A DNA stretch of 64,000 nucleotides from SSF26 sp037443945 (GTDB taxonomy: Bacteria > Chloroflexota > Anaerolineae > J102). The notes below the pieces were generated by a model, which ran no database searches, was not told where the DNA came from, and saw only the letters and a list, made by a program, of their open reading frames with translations. The stretch covers positions 15,102 to 79,101 of the forward strand of contig JBBINH010000012.1 in assembly GCA_037443945.1 (NCBI GenBank). The letters run 5' to 3'. The stretch's first letter is position 1. Each line of letters starts with the position of its first letter. Positions 7,976-16,178 of this stretch are shown piece by piece. The position numbers were made by a program, and so were the translations under genes.

Positions 7976-8614
7976 ATGACGAACGAACGTAGCAATGCTA
8001 CCTGGCAGGCCGATCTCCAGGCCGAAGGACCGCGTCGGGAGGCCGCCATACAGGACCTGTTGACCTGGCTGCAGCGCCGTCTCTTTTTCTATCTGCGCGA
8101 ACGCAGCGATCTGCGGGAGCTGAGCGAAGATGAGCTGGCGCAGATGGCCGCCGATTTCGCCCAGGAGAGTGTGCTGATCATCCTGGACAAACTCGATCAG
8201 TTCAAGGGCCATAGCAAGTTCACCACCTGGGCGGCCAAGATCGCCGTGCATCAGGCTTTGGGCGAACTGCGTCGCGCCCGTTGGCGCGATATCTCGCTGG
8301 AAGCGCTGACGGCCGAAGGACAGCTCGATCCAACCGTTCTGCTCAGCGACTCGCGAACCCCCGAAGAGGCGAGCCTGCGCCGGGCGGTGGTCAACTTGGT
8401 GGTCGAAGTGATGCATACCGAGCTAACCGAACGGCAGCGTCAAGCGCTGATAGCCCGCCTGGTTCAGGGCGTGCCCATCGAGGTCCTCGCCGAGCAGATG
8501 AACACCAATCCCAACGCACTTTACAAACTCCTGCACGATGCCCGTAAACGCCTCAAAGCGCGTTTGCTCGAGCGCGGGATCAGTCCTGAGGATGTTCTGG
8601 CCACCTTTAGCTAG
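7976..8614 (+). CDS. ECF-like sigma-70 family factor
   Basis: A 212-aa RNA polymerase sigma factor with region 2 (about residues 40-110, including FAQESVLIILDKLDQFKGHSKFTTW split over two helices) and region 4 (about 150-200, ELTERQRQALIARLVQG followed by a helix-turn-helix). The short linker between them fits an ECF-type factor. The ATG at 7976 removes 20 poorly conserved residues. The next gene encodes a small zinc-finger protein of the anti-sigma type, so the pair probably forms a sigma/anti-sigma module. Its signal is unknown. Confidence 0.8.
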   Translation: MTNERSNATWQADLQAEGPRREAAIQDLLTWLQRRLFFYLRERSDLRELSEDELAQMAADFAQESVLIILDKLDQFKGHSKFTTWAAKIAVHQALGELRRARWRDISLEALTAEGQLDPTVLLSDSRTPEEASLRRAVVNLVVEVMHTELTERQRQALIARLVQGVPIEVLAEQMNTNPNALYKLLHDARKRLKARLLERGISPEDVLATFS

Positions 8615-8662
8615 CGCCTGTCGGCGCGTAAGAAAGTTGCCCGGCAAAGCCTCTGAAAGACG

Positions 8663-8956
8663 ATGACACCATCCGCTTCGCAGCCGATCCCCGAAAGCAT
8701 TGCGATCCTGGTGCGCCTGCTGCGTACCCTGGCGATGACCGAGGAACGCGAACTGTCCTGCGAAGAGGTTTTTGAACTGGTGGATTATTATGCCGAATTG
8801 CAGGGCACCGGGGTCAACGCGCAGGATTTGCTCCCGGCCGTGGCCCACCATTTGCGGCTCTGTCCCGAATGCGCCGATGAGTACCGGGCCTTGATGCGCT
8901 GTCTGGAGATGGAAACGTCGGCATCAGGGCAGGCTAAAAGCGGTGGAAAGGTCTAA
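8663..8956 (+). CDS. Small zinc-finger protein, probable anti-sigma factor
   Basis: A 97-aa protein with the ZAS-type pattern: an early Cys in LSCEEVFEL and the later HHLRLCPECADEY, giving His-x3-Cys-x2-Cys. Such domains bind and hold ECF sigma factors. It lacks a membrane helix, so it would be a soluble regulator. It lies 48 bases downstream of the sigma gene on the same strand, which supports the role. Its stop overlaps the end of the convergent gene by three bases. Confidence 0.7.
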   Translation: MTPSASQPIPESIAILVRLLRTLAMTEERELSCEEVFELVDYYAELQGTGVNAQDLLPAVAHHLRLCPECADEYRALMRCLEMETSASGQAKSGGKV

Positions 8957-9234
8957 TCGGGGTGGGTTTCGGTGCGGTCGAGCTTCGTGAGCAGCAGGCG
9001 GTGGCGACCGGGTTCGATAGGCTCGTATAAGGTGATGTTCTCGTCCTGAAGCACGCAGGCGAAGGGCGCCGTGGCGTCAACCCAAATCTCGCGGCCGCTA
9101 CCGGTTTCGGCGCCCAGCCAGAGCTCACCCCACGGCGTAATCACCCGCTCCCGTCCGGGATCGGCGGCGATGTGCCAGATGAGCAGCCGTTGTTCGTGGT
9201 CGATCACCACAGAGGATGACATCATAGGGTGCAA
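8953..9234 (-). CDS. Hypothetical 93-aa protein
   Basis: I do not recognise this protein. It is rich in beta-type sequence (VVIDHEQRLLIWHIA, ITLYEPIEPGRHRLLLTKLD), has no signal peptide or membrane helix, and has codon use like its neighbours. The first ATG is taken; ATGs at 9225 and 9222 are also possible. It converges on the anti-sigma gene and its upstream region faces the ABC transporter promoter. Confidence 0.5.
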   Translation of the reverse strand: MHPMMSSSVVIDHEQRLLIWHIAADPGRERVITPWGELWLGAETGSGREIWVDATAPFACVLQDENITLYEPIEPGRHRLLLTKLDRTETHPD

Positions 9235-9260
9235 AGGCAGGGAGAGGAGCCCGACAGTCG

Positions 9261-9290
9261 TTGCCGGTGTCGGCCTGAAGGAAGTATACT
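9261..9290 (+). promoter_or_regulatory. Promoter of the ABC transporter gene
   Basis: TTGCCG (9261-9266) and TATACT (9285-9290) with an 18-base spacer. Transcription would start near 9297, leaving a leader of about 97 bases before the transporter ATG. Confidence 0.55.
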
Positions 9291-9393
9291 AGAGCGGCGA
9301 TCGGCGGAAGCTATGGCCGGCGCCGTAACGCCCGGAGGGACTACGATCCCGGCGTCGAACCCAGGCTACCAGGCCCTATTTTGAGCTGGCACG

Positions 9394-11262
9394 ATGTTTC
9401 ACGGCGGCCATTGGTGGACTCTCGTACGCGCTGAAGAGGACGCGCGACCGGCGATCAGCCCGGGGTTGCTGCGTCGGGTGTGGGGCTATGCGCGACCTTA
9501 TCGGCTCGCCATCGTGCTCGTGCTTGTCGGGATTTTGCTCAATACCCTCATCGATGCAGCCTTGCCCCTGGTCGTGCGCGACCTGCTCAACGTGGCCATC
9601 CCCCAACGCGATGTGGGGCGCCTCCATCTCCTCGCCGTTTTGCTCGTCGGCATCCCTCTGGTGGGCGGCCTGATCAACGTCTGGCAGCGCCGCTACTCGG
9701 CCCTTGTAGGCGAAGGCATTATTCGCGATCTGCGTGCGGCCTTGTACGGCCATCTGCAACGCATGAGCCTGCACTTCTTTACGACGAGCCGGTCGGGCGA
9801 ATTGATCGCACGACTGAACAACGATGTCGTCGGTGCGCAGCGGGCCATCACCGGCACCCTTATTGAGCTGATCACGAACGCGGTCACCCTGACGGTGACT
9901 CTGGTGGTCATCCTCGGCCTCAACTGGCAACTCACCTTGCTGGCCACGTTTGTCCTGCCTTTGTTTGTTTTGCCGGCCCGACGGGTGGGCCGGGCCTTGC
10001 GTCGTCTCACCCGCGCCCAGATGGAGGCCAACGCCGAGATGACGAGCCTCATGCAGGAAACCCTCGGCGTCAACGGGGCTTTGTTGGTCAAGCTCTTCGG
10101 CCGGCAGGAGGACATGAACGCCCGCTTTTACGCCAAAGCCACCCGCGTGGGCGAGCTGGGTGTGCGCACGGCCCTGGTCGGTCGCGCTTTTTTCGTCATC
10201 ATCGGCCTGGTAGCGGCCGTGGGCACGGCTACGGTGTACTGGCTGGGCGGTTATCTGGCCATCCGTGGCCTCCTGCGGGTCGGTGATATCGTCGCTTTTG
10301 CCCTCTATTTGCCGCGTCTTTACGGTCCCCTGGCCGCGCTGATCAACGCCCGCGTCGATCTGGCGACCTCGCTGGTTTCTTTCGAACGCGTCTTTGAGAT
10401 CCTCGACCTGCCTGTGACCATCGCCGATAGCCCCCAGGCCCGGCCTTTGCCCACGGTGCAGGGCCGGGTTGCCTTTGAGCACGTCTGGTTTGCCTATCCC
10501 GCCGGAGGGATGCCTTTGCTGCGGGGTGGCGACGGCGATGGTGCCAGGCCCGTGTTGTCACCGCCGACACGGCGTTGGGCTCTGGAGGATGTGAGTTTTA
10601 CCGTCGAACCCGGCCAACTGGTGGCCCTGGTGGGGCCCTCCGGTGCCGGCAAAACGACCATCACCTATTTGCTGCCGCGCCTTTATGACCCCGACCGCGG
10701 GGTCATCCGCATCGACGGCCACGACATCCGGCAGGTGACCCTGGCCTCCCTCAGCGCCGCCATCGGCATGGTCACCCAGGAAACCTACCTTTTCCACGAT
10801 ACGGTCCGGGCCAACCTGCTCTTTGCGCGACCCGATGCTACCGAAGCCGAGATGATCGCAGCCTGTCGGGCTGCCAATATCCACGACCGCATTGCCGCTT
10901 TGCCCGACGGTTACGACACCGTGGTCGGCGAGCGCGGGTATCGTTTCTCCGGCGGCGAGAAACAACGCCTGGCCATCGCCCGGGTCATCCTCAAGGACCC
11001 CCGTATCCTCGTCCTCGATGAGGCAACCTCATCGCTCGATTCGGAATCGGAACGCCTGGTGCAGGAAGCGCTGGCCAGAGTGATGCAGGGGCGCACCAGT
11101 CTGGTGATCGCCCATCGCCTTTCCACCATCCTCAATGCCGATCGGATTCTGGTTCTGGATGAAGGTCGCATTGTCGAACAGGGCACCCATGCCGAACTTT
11201 TGCGCCGTGGTGGTCTTTACGCCCGCCTGTATCACACCCAGTTTCAAGCCGTCATGGGCTAG
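9394..11262 (+). CDS. ABC exporter, fused permease and ATPase half-transporter
   Basis: A 622-aa half-transporter of the ABCB/MsbA type. Residues about 30-320 form the six-helix membrane domain. The ATPase follows, with Walker A GPSGAGKTT, signature FSGGEKQRLAIAR, Walker B ILVLDEATSSLD and the switch His in IAHRLS. It would act as a dimer in the cytoplasmic membrane. An insertion of about 25 residues (AGGMPLLRGGDGDGARP) separates the start of the ATPase domain from ALEDVSFTVEPGQ, which is unusual. The gene stands alone, with its own promoter. The substrate is unknown (lipid, drug or peptide). Confidence 0.88.
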   Translation: MFHGGHWWTLVRAEEDARPAISPGLLRRVWGYARPYRLAIVLVLVGILLNTLIDAALPLVVRDLLNVAIPQRDVGRLHLLAVLLVGIPLVGGLINVWQRRYSALVGEGIIRDLRAALYGHLQRMSLHFFTTSRSGELIARLNNDVVGAQRAITGTLIELITNAVTLTVTLVVILGLNWQLTLLATFVLPLFVLPARRVGRALRRLTRAQMEANAEMTSLMQETLGVNGALLVKLFGRQEDMNARFYAKATRVGELGVRTALVGRAFFVIIGLVAAVGTATVYWLGGYLAIRGLLRVGDIVAFALYLPRLYGPLAALINARVDLATSLVSFERVFEILDLPVTIADSPQARPLPTVQGRVAFEHVWFAYPAGGMPLLRGGDGDGARPVLSPPTRRWALEDVSFTVEPGQLVALVGPSGAGKTTITYLLPRLYDPDRGVIRIDGHDIRQVTLASLSAAIGMVTQETYLFHDTVRANLLFARPDATEAEMIAACRAANIHDRIAALPDGYDTVVGERGYRFSGGEKQRLAIARVILKDPRILVLDEATSSLDSESERLVQEALARVMQGRTSLVIAHRLSTILNADRILVLDEGRIVEQGTHAELLRRGGLYARLYHTQFQAVMG

Positions 11263-11431
11263 CCGCATCGCATCGGGGCAATCACCTACCCGACCGTCCG
11301 TTGCCGGGCGCCGAACAGCGACCTCTCCGGACACAGGGTGCCGACGCCTGCAGGCCCATGGCGGACGACTGCGGACGGCCCGTGGGTCGGTTACCTGCCG
11401 GGTGGGAAAAGGGCGCCATGGGGTGGGGTGC

Positions 11432-12109
11432 TCAGATGTGCAGGAAGCGCACGGTGGGCAAGACAAAAACGGTCGCCCCGTAGACGGACTCGGTGCCGCT
11501 TTCGGCCCGCGGCCGCACATGGTTCCGAATAAGGCCGATGACCTCATCCACCCGATGGGACTCGACACCGACCAGGAGGGTGACATTCCCACGACGCAGG
11601 AACCCTCCGGCCGTGTTGATGCGGGTCAGTCGATAGCCGGCCGTCAACAAGACCTGGGTGACAGGGCCGGCGTCATCGTTGTGGACGATGGCTAGGACAA
11701 GTTGCATCGGGCTCTCCGAGGGTGGGGATGAAGCAGGACTCTTCACGGCGGGCATGATCGGTTTCTCGTCGGGAAGATGAAGGGCGTGGACAAGGGGCAG
11801 ACAGAAGACGGTAGCACCACCGACCTGGGCTTCGAGGGGGATGAGCATGGCGCCGAAGGAAGGTTGCCCGGGTTCGACCGCCCAGGGCATCGGATTGACG
11901 ATGGCGGTTCGGGTCCGACAGCAAGCCTGCACGATGGCCAGAACCTGTTCGACATCCTCGTCTTGCACGGCCAGGAGCAGGGTTGTGTTGGCCGTGCGCA
12001 AGAAACCGCCAACGGTATTCAACCGGGTGAAGCCGAAACCCAGGGCCGTTAGCCGTTTGCACAACCCATCGGCGTCTTCTTCTTGCACGATCAGGATCAA
12101 GAGTTGCAT
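11432..12109 (-). CDS. Tandem-fused cyclic-di-AMP receptor (two DarA/PstA-like domains)
   Basis: A 225-aa protein made of two copies of the c-di-AMP receptor fold (PII-like DarA/PstA family). Copy one is about residues 1-113 and copy two 135-225. Each begins with an MQL(L/V)(I/L)AIV-type strand and carries the ligand-loop motif, GGFLRTANTT in copy one and GGFLRRGNVT in copy two. A poorly conserved linker rich in Ser/Pro joins them. Single-domain PstA proteins are about 110 aa and form trimers, so a fusion implies a changed assembly. The start at 12109 matches the family N-terminus; no Shine-Dalgarno is obvious. Confidence 0.85.
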   Translation of the reverse strand: MQLLILIVQEEDADGLCKRLTALGFGFTRLNTVGGFLRTANTTLLLAVQDEDVEQVLAIVQACCRTRTAIVNPMPWAVEPGQPSFGAMLIPLEAQVGGATVFCLPLVHALHLPDEKPIMPAVKSPASSPPSESPMQLVLAIVHNDDAGPVTQVLLTAGYRLTRINTAGGFLRRGNVTLLVGVESHRVDEVIGLIRNHVRPRAESGTESVYGATVFVLPTVRFLHI

Positions 12110-12226
12110 GGTCGTTAGGGTGAGATAGAGCAAGCGTCGGACTCGCGAAAAGACACAGCAAGCGAAGAAAACTCCGGCGTTGGCCCAACATAAAGCCCGA
12201 AGCCGAAAATGTCAAGCGGCCAGGGC

Positions 12227-12730
12227 TCAGGCCCGGTCGTGGATCGCCGTCTCCAGCGCGGCCAGAAAGGCCTCTTCGGCCTCGCTCCTATGGCGACCGC
12301 CCAGACCGAAGACGGCGCCTTCTTTGGCGGCTTCGGCCACACCCCTGCCGATGGCCAGCAGCCAGTCCTGATAGGAGGCGAGGGCGCTTGGGGTGGCTTT
12401 CGCCCGCAGGAGCGCCATGGCCTGGCGCACCTTGGCGAGGGCGACCGTGCCCATGGTCCGGCGCGGCACACCTTCAAAGGGGTTGATCAGGCTGCGCCCT
12501 GCCTGCGGATCGGCTTCGATACGCGCCCTCAGGATATCCAGCACGTTGCGGATAAAGGGGCTATCGGCCAGAGGCGCAGAGGGGTACAGAATGAGGCGTT
12601 GGAGGGCAGCCACTTCGCCCAGGGTGCCAAGACCGCTTTCGGCGGCCATCATCACGGCCATGCCCACGGCAAAGGGGGTTTCGATAAGCAGCGTCAGCTC
12701 TTCAGGGCTGTAATCGGCCGGGTTGGTCAT
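12227..12730 (-). CDS. Hypothetical 167-aa protein, translationally coupled to the dehydrogenase
   Basis: I do not recognise this protein. It appears all-helical (for example ELTLLIETPFAVGMAVMMAAE, in two helices), with no signal peptide. Its start at 12730 has GGAGG six bases upstream and lies inside the end of the mannitol dehydrogenase-family gene, so translation is probably coupled. It ends GLGGRHRSEAEEAFLAALE..., an acidic-basic amphipathic stretch. The context suggests it works with the dehydrogenase, but nothing in the sequence gives a function. Confidence 0.6.
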   Translation of the reverse strand: MTNPADYSPEELTLLIETPFAVGMAVMMAAESGLGTLGEVAALQRLILYPSAPLADSPFIRNVLDILRARIEADPQAGRSLINPFEGVPRRTMGTVALAKVRQAMALLRAKATPSALASYQDWLLAIGRGVAEAAKEGAVFGLGGRHRSEAEEAFLAALETAIHDRA

Positions 12731-14039
12731 CAAAAGCCTCCGCAAGGCTGGGCGGAATACGGCTCAGGCCGTGGCGGCTCCAGCTCAGCAGGGTCTGGCG
12801 ACCTTGCTCAACCAGGGCCAGCATGGTCTCGTGTTCAGGGGTGAGGGTTTGCCCATGCCAGATGGACCGCAGATGGTCGGCAGCCACGACGGCATCCATC
12901 AGCGCTGTCGGATCGAGAACGGCCAGGGCCGCCGCCGCACCGACGGCGTAGGAGCGAGGCACGATACCCTGGCTCCAGGCCAGGCGCATCGTGCCGATCA
13001 GACGATCATCCCAACCGAGCTTACGCCGGGGATCGCGACCCACGCGGGCCACGGTGTCGTGCAGGTGCGGATTCGTCATACGGGCCAGAAGGTCCTCGGC
13101 ATAAGCCGTGTAGCCTGCCGGCGTGAAGAGGGGATCGTAGCCGGCGTATTTTCGGCAGAGCGCCGCGCCCGATTCATCCACGAAGGCCCGGCGCAGGACC
13201 GCCATGACATCCCGCCGCTCGGCCAATTCGGCGATGAAACGCAGACCGAGCAAGGCGCCCAGATAGGCCGCCAGAGCATGGGTGGCATTGTGGCCGTAGA
13301 GTTTGGCTTCCGCAAAGGGTAGCAGATCGTCCTTTTCGATGAAAATCGGCAGCCCGCGCGCAAAGGCGTTGCCGTCGGCAAAGCGCACGCGCGAGATCAG
13401 AATGCGGTTGAAAGCCTCGACCAGAAAGGCTCGCTTGCTCGTTGGGGTGATCGGCGCCAGGCCCCAGGCCGCAAGGGCGGCCGGATCGGTGACAACGCCG
13501 CTCATCTTGCCGATAACGGTGTTGACAAAACAGACCTGTTCGGGAAGACGTTCCCGTGCGACCGGATCCAGTTCATCGTTCACGGCTGCGGCCAGCAGTT
13601 CGGCGGCCTGGTTGTGGTTCTCGGCGGTGTAGATGACGGCACGGGGGCCGTTGCGGACCCCTTTGGCCTGCAAACCGGCGGCCAGAAGACGATGGAGCGA
13701 CCCCGGACCCGGCCCGGTATACGCAGCTACATCGGGGACGGCCGTGGCGATCTCGTCGGCTGCGGCAATGGCCTCGATCAAAACCCGACGGTCATCGGGG
13801 TCGGCCGGATCGAGGATCTCGATGGGACCGACAACGACCGTTTCGATCCTATCGGCATGGGCGATGTTGAGGTAAAAATAACCGGCATGGGCGCGCACGG
13901 CGGCGATGAGTTCAGGCATCACCTCGGCCACCACCAGGCGCCCGAAGGTCTGCGCACGATAGGCCTCATACAGGAAAAGACCGGCCTGGATCGGGCCAAA
14001 GCCGAAGCCGACGAAGGTGCGAGAACCAGACAGAGCCAT
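12702..14039 (-). CDS. Mannitol-1-phosphate/mannitol dehydrogenase-family oxidoreductase
   Basis: A 445-aa NAD(P)-dependent polyol dehydrogenase. The N-terminal Rossmann motif is GFGFGPIQAGLFLYEA. The middle has ENHNQAAELL and NTVIGKMSGVV, and the C-terminal catalytic helix contains the family pattern Lys-x4-Asn-x2-His in KLYGHNATHA. Such enzymes oxidise sugar alcohols or their phosphates. It could act on the product of the polyol-type PTS at the left of the window, but it is not in that operon. The start at 14039 gives the normal N-terminus; a longer frame of 55 residues runs into the upstream non-coding region. Confidence 0.75.
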   Translation of the reverse strand: MALSGSRTFVGFGFGPIQAGLFLYEAYRAQTFGRLVVAEVMPELIAAVRAHAGYFYLNIAHADRIETVVVGPIEILDPADPDDRRVLIEAIAAADEIATAVPDVAAYTGPGPGSLHRLLAAGLQAKGVRNGPRAVIYTAENHNQAAELLAAAVNDELDPVARERLPEQVCFVNTVIGKMSGVVTDPAALAAWGLAPITPTSKRAFLVEAFNRILISRVRFADGNAFARGLPIFIEKDDLLPFAEAKLYGHNATHALAAYLGALLGLRFIAELAERRDVMAVLRRAFVDESGAALCRKYAGYDPLFTPAGYTAYAEDLLARMTNPHLHDTVARVGRDPRRKLGWDDRLIGTMRLAWSQGIVPRSYAVGAAAALAVLDPTALMDAVVAADHLRSIWHGQTLTPEHETMLALVEQGRQTLLSWSRHGLSRIPPSLAEAFDDQPGRLQP

Positions 14040-14279
14040 GAGAAACGGATGACGGAGGCGGCAAACGGATCCAGGCCGATCATAGCATAAAGACGCAAGG
14101 GGCGCCCATGCGCCAGGGTTCGTATCAGGACGGGGCAGCGGCGATGAGCGTGGCCTCCCACTTCCCGCCGTAAGCGTTTCCGACCCCGGTGACGGATCGG
14201 CCAAAGTCGGGCACAGGGCATAAAGGGCGTTGGCCGGTACGGGGCGGTTTGAGACTCGGTTCTATCTTTTGTTGGTGAG

Positions 14280-14309
14280 AACGTTAGAACGTTAGAACGT
14301 TTGAACGTT
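14280..14309. repeat. Four exact 8-base-spaced copies of AACGTT
   Basis: AACGTT occurs at 14280, 14288, 14296 and 14304 in a 30-base tract, as a tandem of (T/G)AGAACGT-type units. Each hexamer is itself a palindrome. It lies in the 392-base region between the divergent dehydrogenase (minus) and D-amino-acid oxidase (plus) genes, 50 bases upstream of the oxidase promoter. Either a slipped tandem repeat or a cluster of binding sites. Confidence 0.7.
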
Positions 14310-14358
14310 ATGCCTGCCTGCCGCTCTTGCGCCAACACACTCCGGAACCGAGTCCGGT

Positions 14359-14388
14359 TTGACATCCTCCGGCGCTGTCGCCGAGAAT
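14359..14388 (+). promoter_or_regulatory. Promoter of the D-amino-acid oxidase gene
   Basis: TTGACA (14359-14364) and GAGAAT (14383-14388), spacer 18. The leader to the ATG at 14432 would be about 37 bases. The rest of the 14040-14431 gap holds only the AACGTT repeat and no recognisable gene. Confidence 0.45.
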
Positions 14389-14431
14389 AGGGTAGCTGTA
14401 GGCCTTTTCTTCGGGAGCTACCGTTATCGCC

Positions 14432-15385
14432 ATGAGCGAGGTTTTCGTGATCGGCGCCGGTGTCATCGGCTTGACCTGTGGCATAGCCCTGGCCGAGGCC
14501 GGCCGGCGCGTGAGCATCGTAGCGCGTGCGTTTTCGCCCCATACCACGTCGGATGTAGCGGCCGCCATCTGGTATCCTTACGCCGCCTATCCACCCGAGC
14601 GGGTGTTGGCATGGGCCGAGAGGTCCTATCAGGCTTTGCAGGCCTTGATCCCCCGACCGGAGACAGGGGTGCGCATGGTCTGGCTGCGCCAGCTCTTTGC
14701 CGACGAGGCGCCTCCCGACTGGTTCTACCACGGGCCTTATCCTGTGCGCCGGGTGCCCACTGCAGCCTTGCCGGCCGGCTATAGCGATGGTTACGAGCTT
14801 TGGGTCCCGCTGATGGAGACGCCGCTCTACATGGCCTATCTGCAGCAACGTCTCCAGTCTCTGGGCGTCACCTTCAGGCAGGGCGAGGTGCACGATTTGG
14901 CCGCATTCCTGGCCCCCGGCCGTATCATCGTCAATGCTACCGGTCTGGGTGCCCGCCAACTCGTGGGCGATACCACCCTCTATCCCATTCGTGGGCAGGT
15001 TGTCCGCGTCGAAGCCTTGCCCGATCTGCCCTATCTGATCGACGACACCGATCCGGTCATGCCCCTTTATATCCTCCCGCGGCGTCATGACTGCATTCTT
15101 GGGGGTACGGCCGAGGTGGGCGATGGCGATGAAACCCCACGTCCGGCCACAACGGCGACCATCCTGGAACGATGCACGCGGCTGGCACCGGCCCTGGCCC
15201 AGGCCCGCGTCCTCGAGGCGCGGGTGGGCTTGCGACCGGGACGGCCGAGCGTGCGTCTGGAGATGGAGCCGACGGCAGTGCCCGGTTGTGTGGTCATCCA
15301 CGTCTACGGTCACGGCGGCGCCGGGTTTACCCTCTCCTGGGGATGCGCTGCCGACGTGGTGGCTCTGGCCGGGACCGCCGTCTAA
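14432..15385 (+). CDS. D-amino-acid oxidase-like FAD oxidoreductase
   Basis: A 317-aa flavoprotein of the D-amino-acid oxidase family, which oxidises D-amino acids to 2-oxoacids with hydrogen peroxide release. The FAD-binding Rossmann motif is VIGAGVIGLTCGIALAEAG at the N-terminus. The C-terminal signature VYGHGGAGFTLSWGCA corresponds to the conserved GHGGxGxTLxWG block of DAAO. PIRGQVVRV and LGGTAEVGD are also typical. Length is slightly short of the eukaryotic enzymes but normal for bacteria. It is a single-gene unit with its own promoter and is followed by a separate promoter at 15416. Confidence 0.82.
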   Translation: MSEVFVIGAGVIGLTCGIALAEAGRRVSIVARAFSPHTTSDVAAAIWYPYAAYPPERVLAWAERSYQALQALIPRPETGVRMVWLRQLFADEAPPDWFYHGPYPVRRVPTAALPAGYSDGYELWVPLMETPLYMAYLQQRLQSLGVTFRQGEVHDLAAFLAPGRIIVNATGLGARQLVGDTTLYPIRGQVVRVEALPDLPYLIDDTDPVMPLYILPRRHDCILGGTAEVGDGDETPRPATTATILERCTRLAPALAQARVLEARVGLRPGRPSVRLEMEPTAVPGCVVIHVYGHGGAGFTLSWGCAADVVALAGTAV

Positions 15386-15415
15386 TCTGACGGCGGAGGA
15401 GGCGCGATCGGACAT

Positions 15416-15445
15416 TTGCCAAGGCAGGGCGGTCTGGTCTATAAT
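15416..15445 (+). promoter_or_regulatory. Strong promoter upstream of a short terminated transcript
   Basis: TTGCCA (15416-15421) and a perfect TATAAT (15440-15445) with an 18-base spacer. Transcription would start near 15452. An intrinsic terminator follows only about 65 bases later, well before greA. Confidence 0.7.
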
Positions 15446-15451
15446 CCGTCC

Positions 15452-15518
15452 ATCTGCGCCGACCCGCAGCCAAATACGCCTTTGGGAACTGAGTCCTTGG
15501 GTCTCAGTTTCTTTTTTT
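15452..15518 (+). ncRNA. Candidate ~67-nt small RNA or attenuated leader
   Basis: A near-consensus promoter ends at 15445 and an intrinsic terminator ends at 15518, and no ORF with a start signal lies between them. The transcript would contain a small hairpin CTGCG-CCGACC-CGCAG followed by the terminator stem. It could be a free-standing small RNA, or a leader whose terminator controls read-through into greA-lysS 170 bases downstream. I do not recognise a known RNA family in it. Confidence 0.45.
15484..15518 (+). terminator. Intrinsic terminator between D-amino-acid oxidase and greA
   Basis: A stem pairs GGGAACTGAG (15484-15493) with CTCAGTTTCT (15503-15512), two positions being G-U, and is followed by a run of seven T (15512-15518). 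It ends the short transcript starting at 15452 and also any read-through from the oxidase gene. Confidence 0.75.
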
Positions 15519-15611
15519 CATCCCGGTTTCTCAAGAACGCAGTGCTTTCCCTACCCAAGCCCTGTCGTGACGGTCTGTTTTCGGTCATCCTTTCCGGTCT
15601 TGTGATGATTG

Positions 15612-15646
15612 TTTTGGTAATTGATCTTTTGATAAAATTACCAAAA
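15612..15646. promoter_or_regulatory. Perfect 11-bp inverted repeat in the greA-lysS control region
   Basis: TTTTGGTAATT (15612-15622) and AATTACCAAAA (15636-15646) are perfect inverted arms 13 bases apart. The repeat overlaps a possible promoter (TTGTTT at 15609, TAAAAT at 15633, spacer 18). It is strikingly AT-rich for this genome. It has no T-run, so an operator is more likely than a terminator. Confidence 0.6.
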
Positions 15647-15685
15647 TAGCACAAAAATCCATTTTTAACCAAGTTGTTTTCAACT

Positions 15686-16171
15686 ATGAATCACAACGAA
15701 AGAGATAAAATTGTCTATCTGACCCGCGAGGGCTACACTAAACTGCTCGAGGAACTGGAATGGCGCGAAAATGTGCGTCGTCCTGAGATCGCACGCATGA
15801 TCGCAGCGGCGAAGGCGGACGGCGATGTCTCCGAAAATGCCGGTTATGAAGAGGCCAAATACCAGGCCGGGATGAACGAGGGGCGCATCCTGGAACTGCG
15901 CGAAAAGCTCAAGTACGCCGTGATCATCGATAAAGACAACGGTCCGGCAGATACCGTTGAATTGGGGCGCACCGTGACCATCCGAGACCTCGATCTGGGT
16001 GAGGAGGAAATCTACACCATTGTCGGTTCGACCGAGGCCGATCCCAGCAACGGTCGTATCTCCAACAACTCGCCCATGGGCCTGGCCTTGCTGGGCAAGC
16101 GGGTGGGAGATACCGTCACGGTAAGAACCCCCGGCGGCGAGTTTGCCTATCAAGTGCTTCGCATCGAGTGA
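15686..16171 (+). CDS. greA: Transcription elongation factor GreA
   Basis: A 161-aa GreA protein, which rescues backtracked RNA polymerase by stimulating transcript cleavage. The N-terminal coiled coil (about residues 10-75) has the conserved tip residues in AKADGDVSENAGYEEAK. The C-terminal FKBP-like domain follows (ISNNSPMGLALLGKRVGD). The ATG at 15686 gives the usual length; a TTG four codons upstream is possible. lysS starts seven bases after the stop, so the two form an operon. Confidence 0.95.
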   Translation: MNHNERDKIVYLTREGYTKLLEELEWRENVRRPEIARMIAAAKADGDVSENAGYEEAKYQAGMNEGRILELREKLKYAVIIDKDNGPADTVELGRTVTIRDLDLGEEEIYTIVGSTEADPSNGRISNNSPMGLALLGKRVGDTVTVRTPGGEFAYQVLRIE

Positions 16172-16178
16172 GTCGGCC

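Noticed and set aside
9376..10482. Long open frame opposite the ABC transporter
   Set aside because: It is the antisense reading of a well-supported gene in GC-rich DNA, with no recognisable domain or start signal. The same holds for the frames at 60536-62350, 25566-26384, 20517-22526 and 47324-48271.
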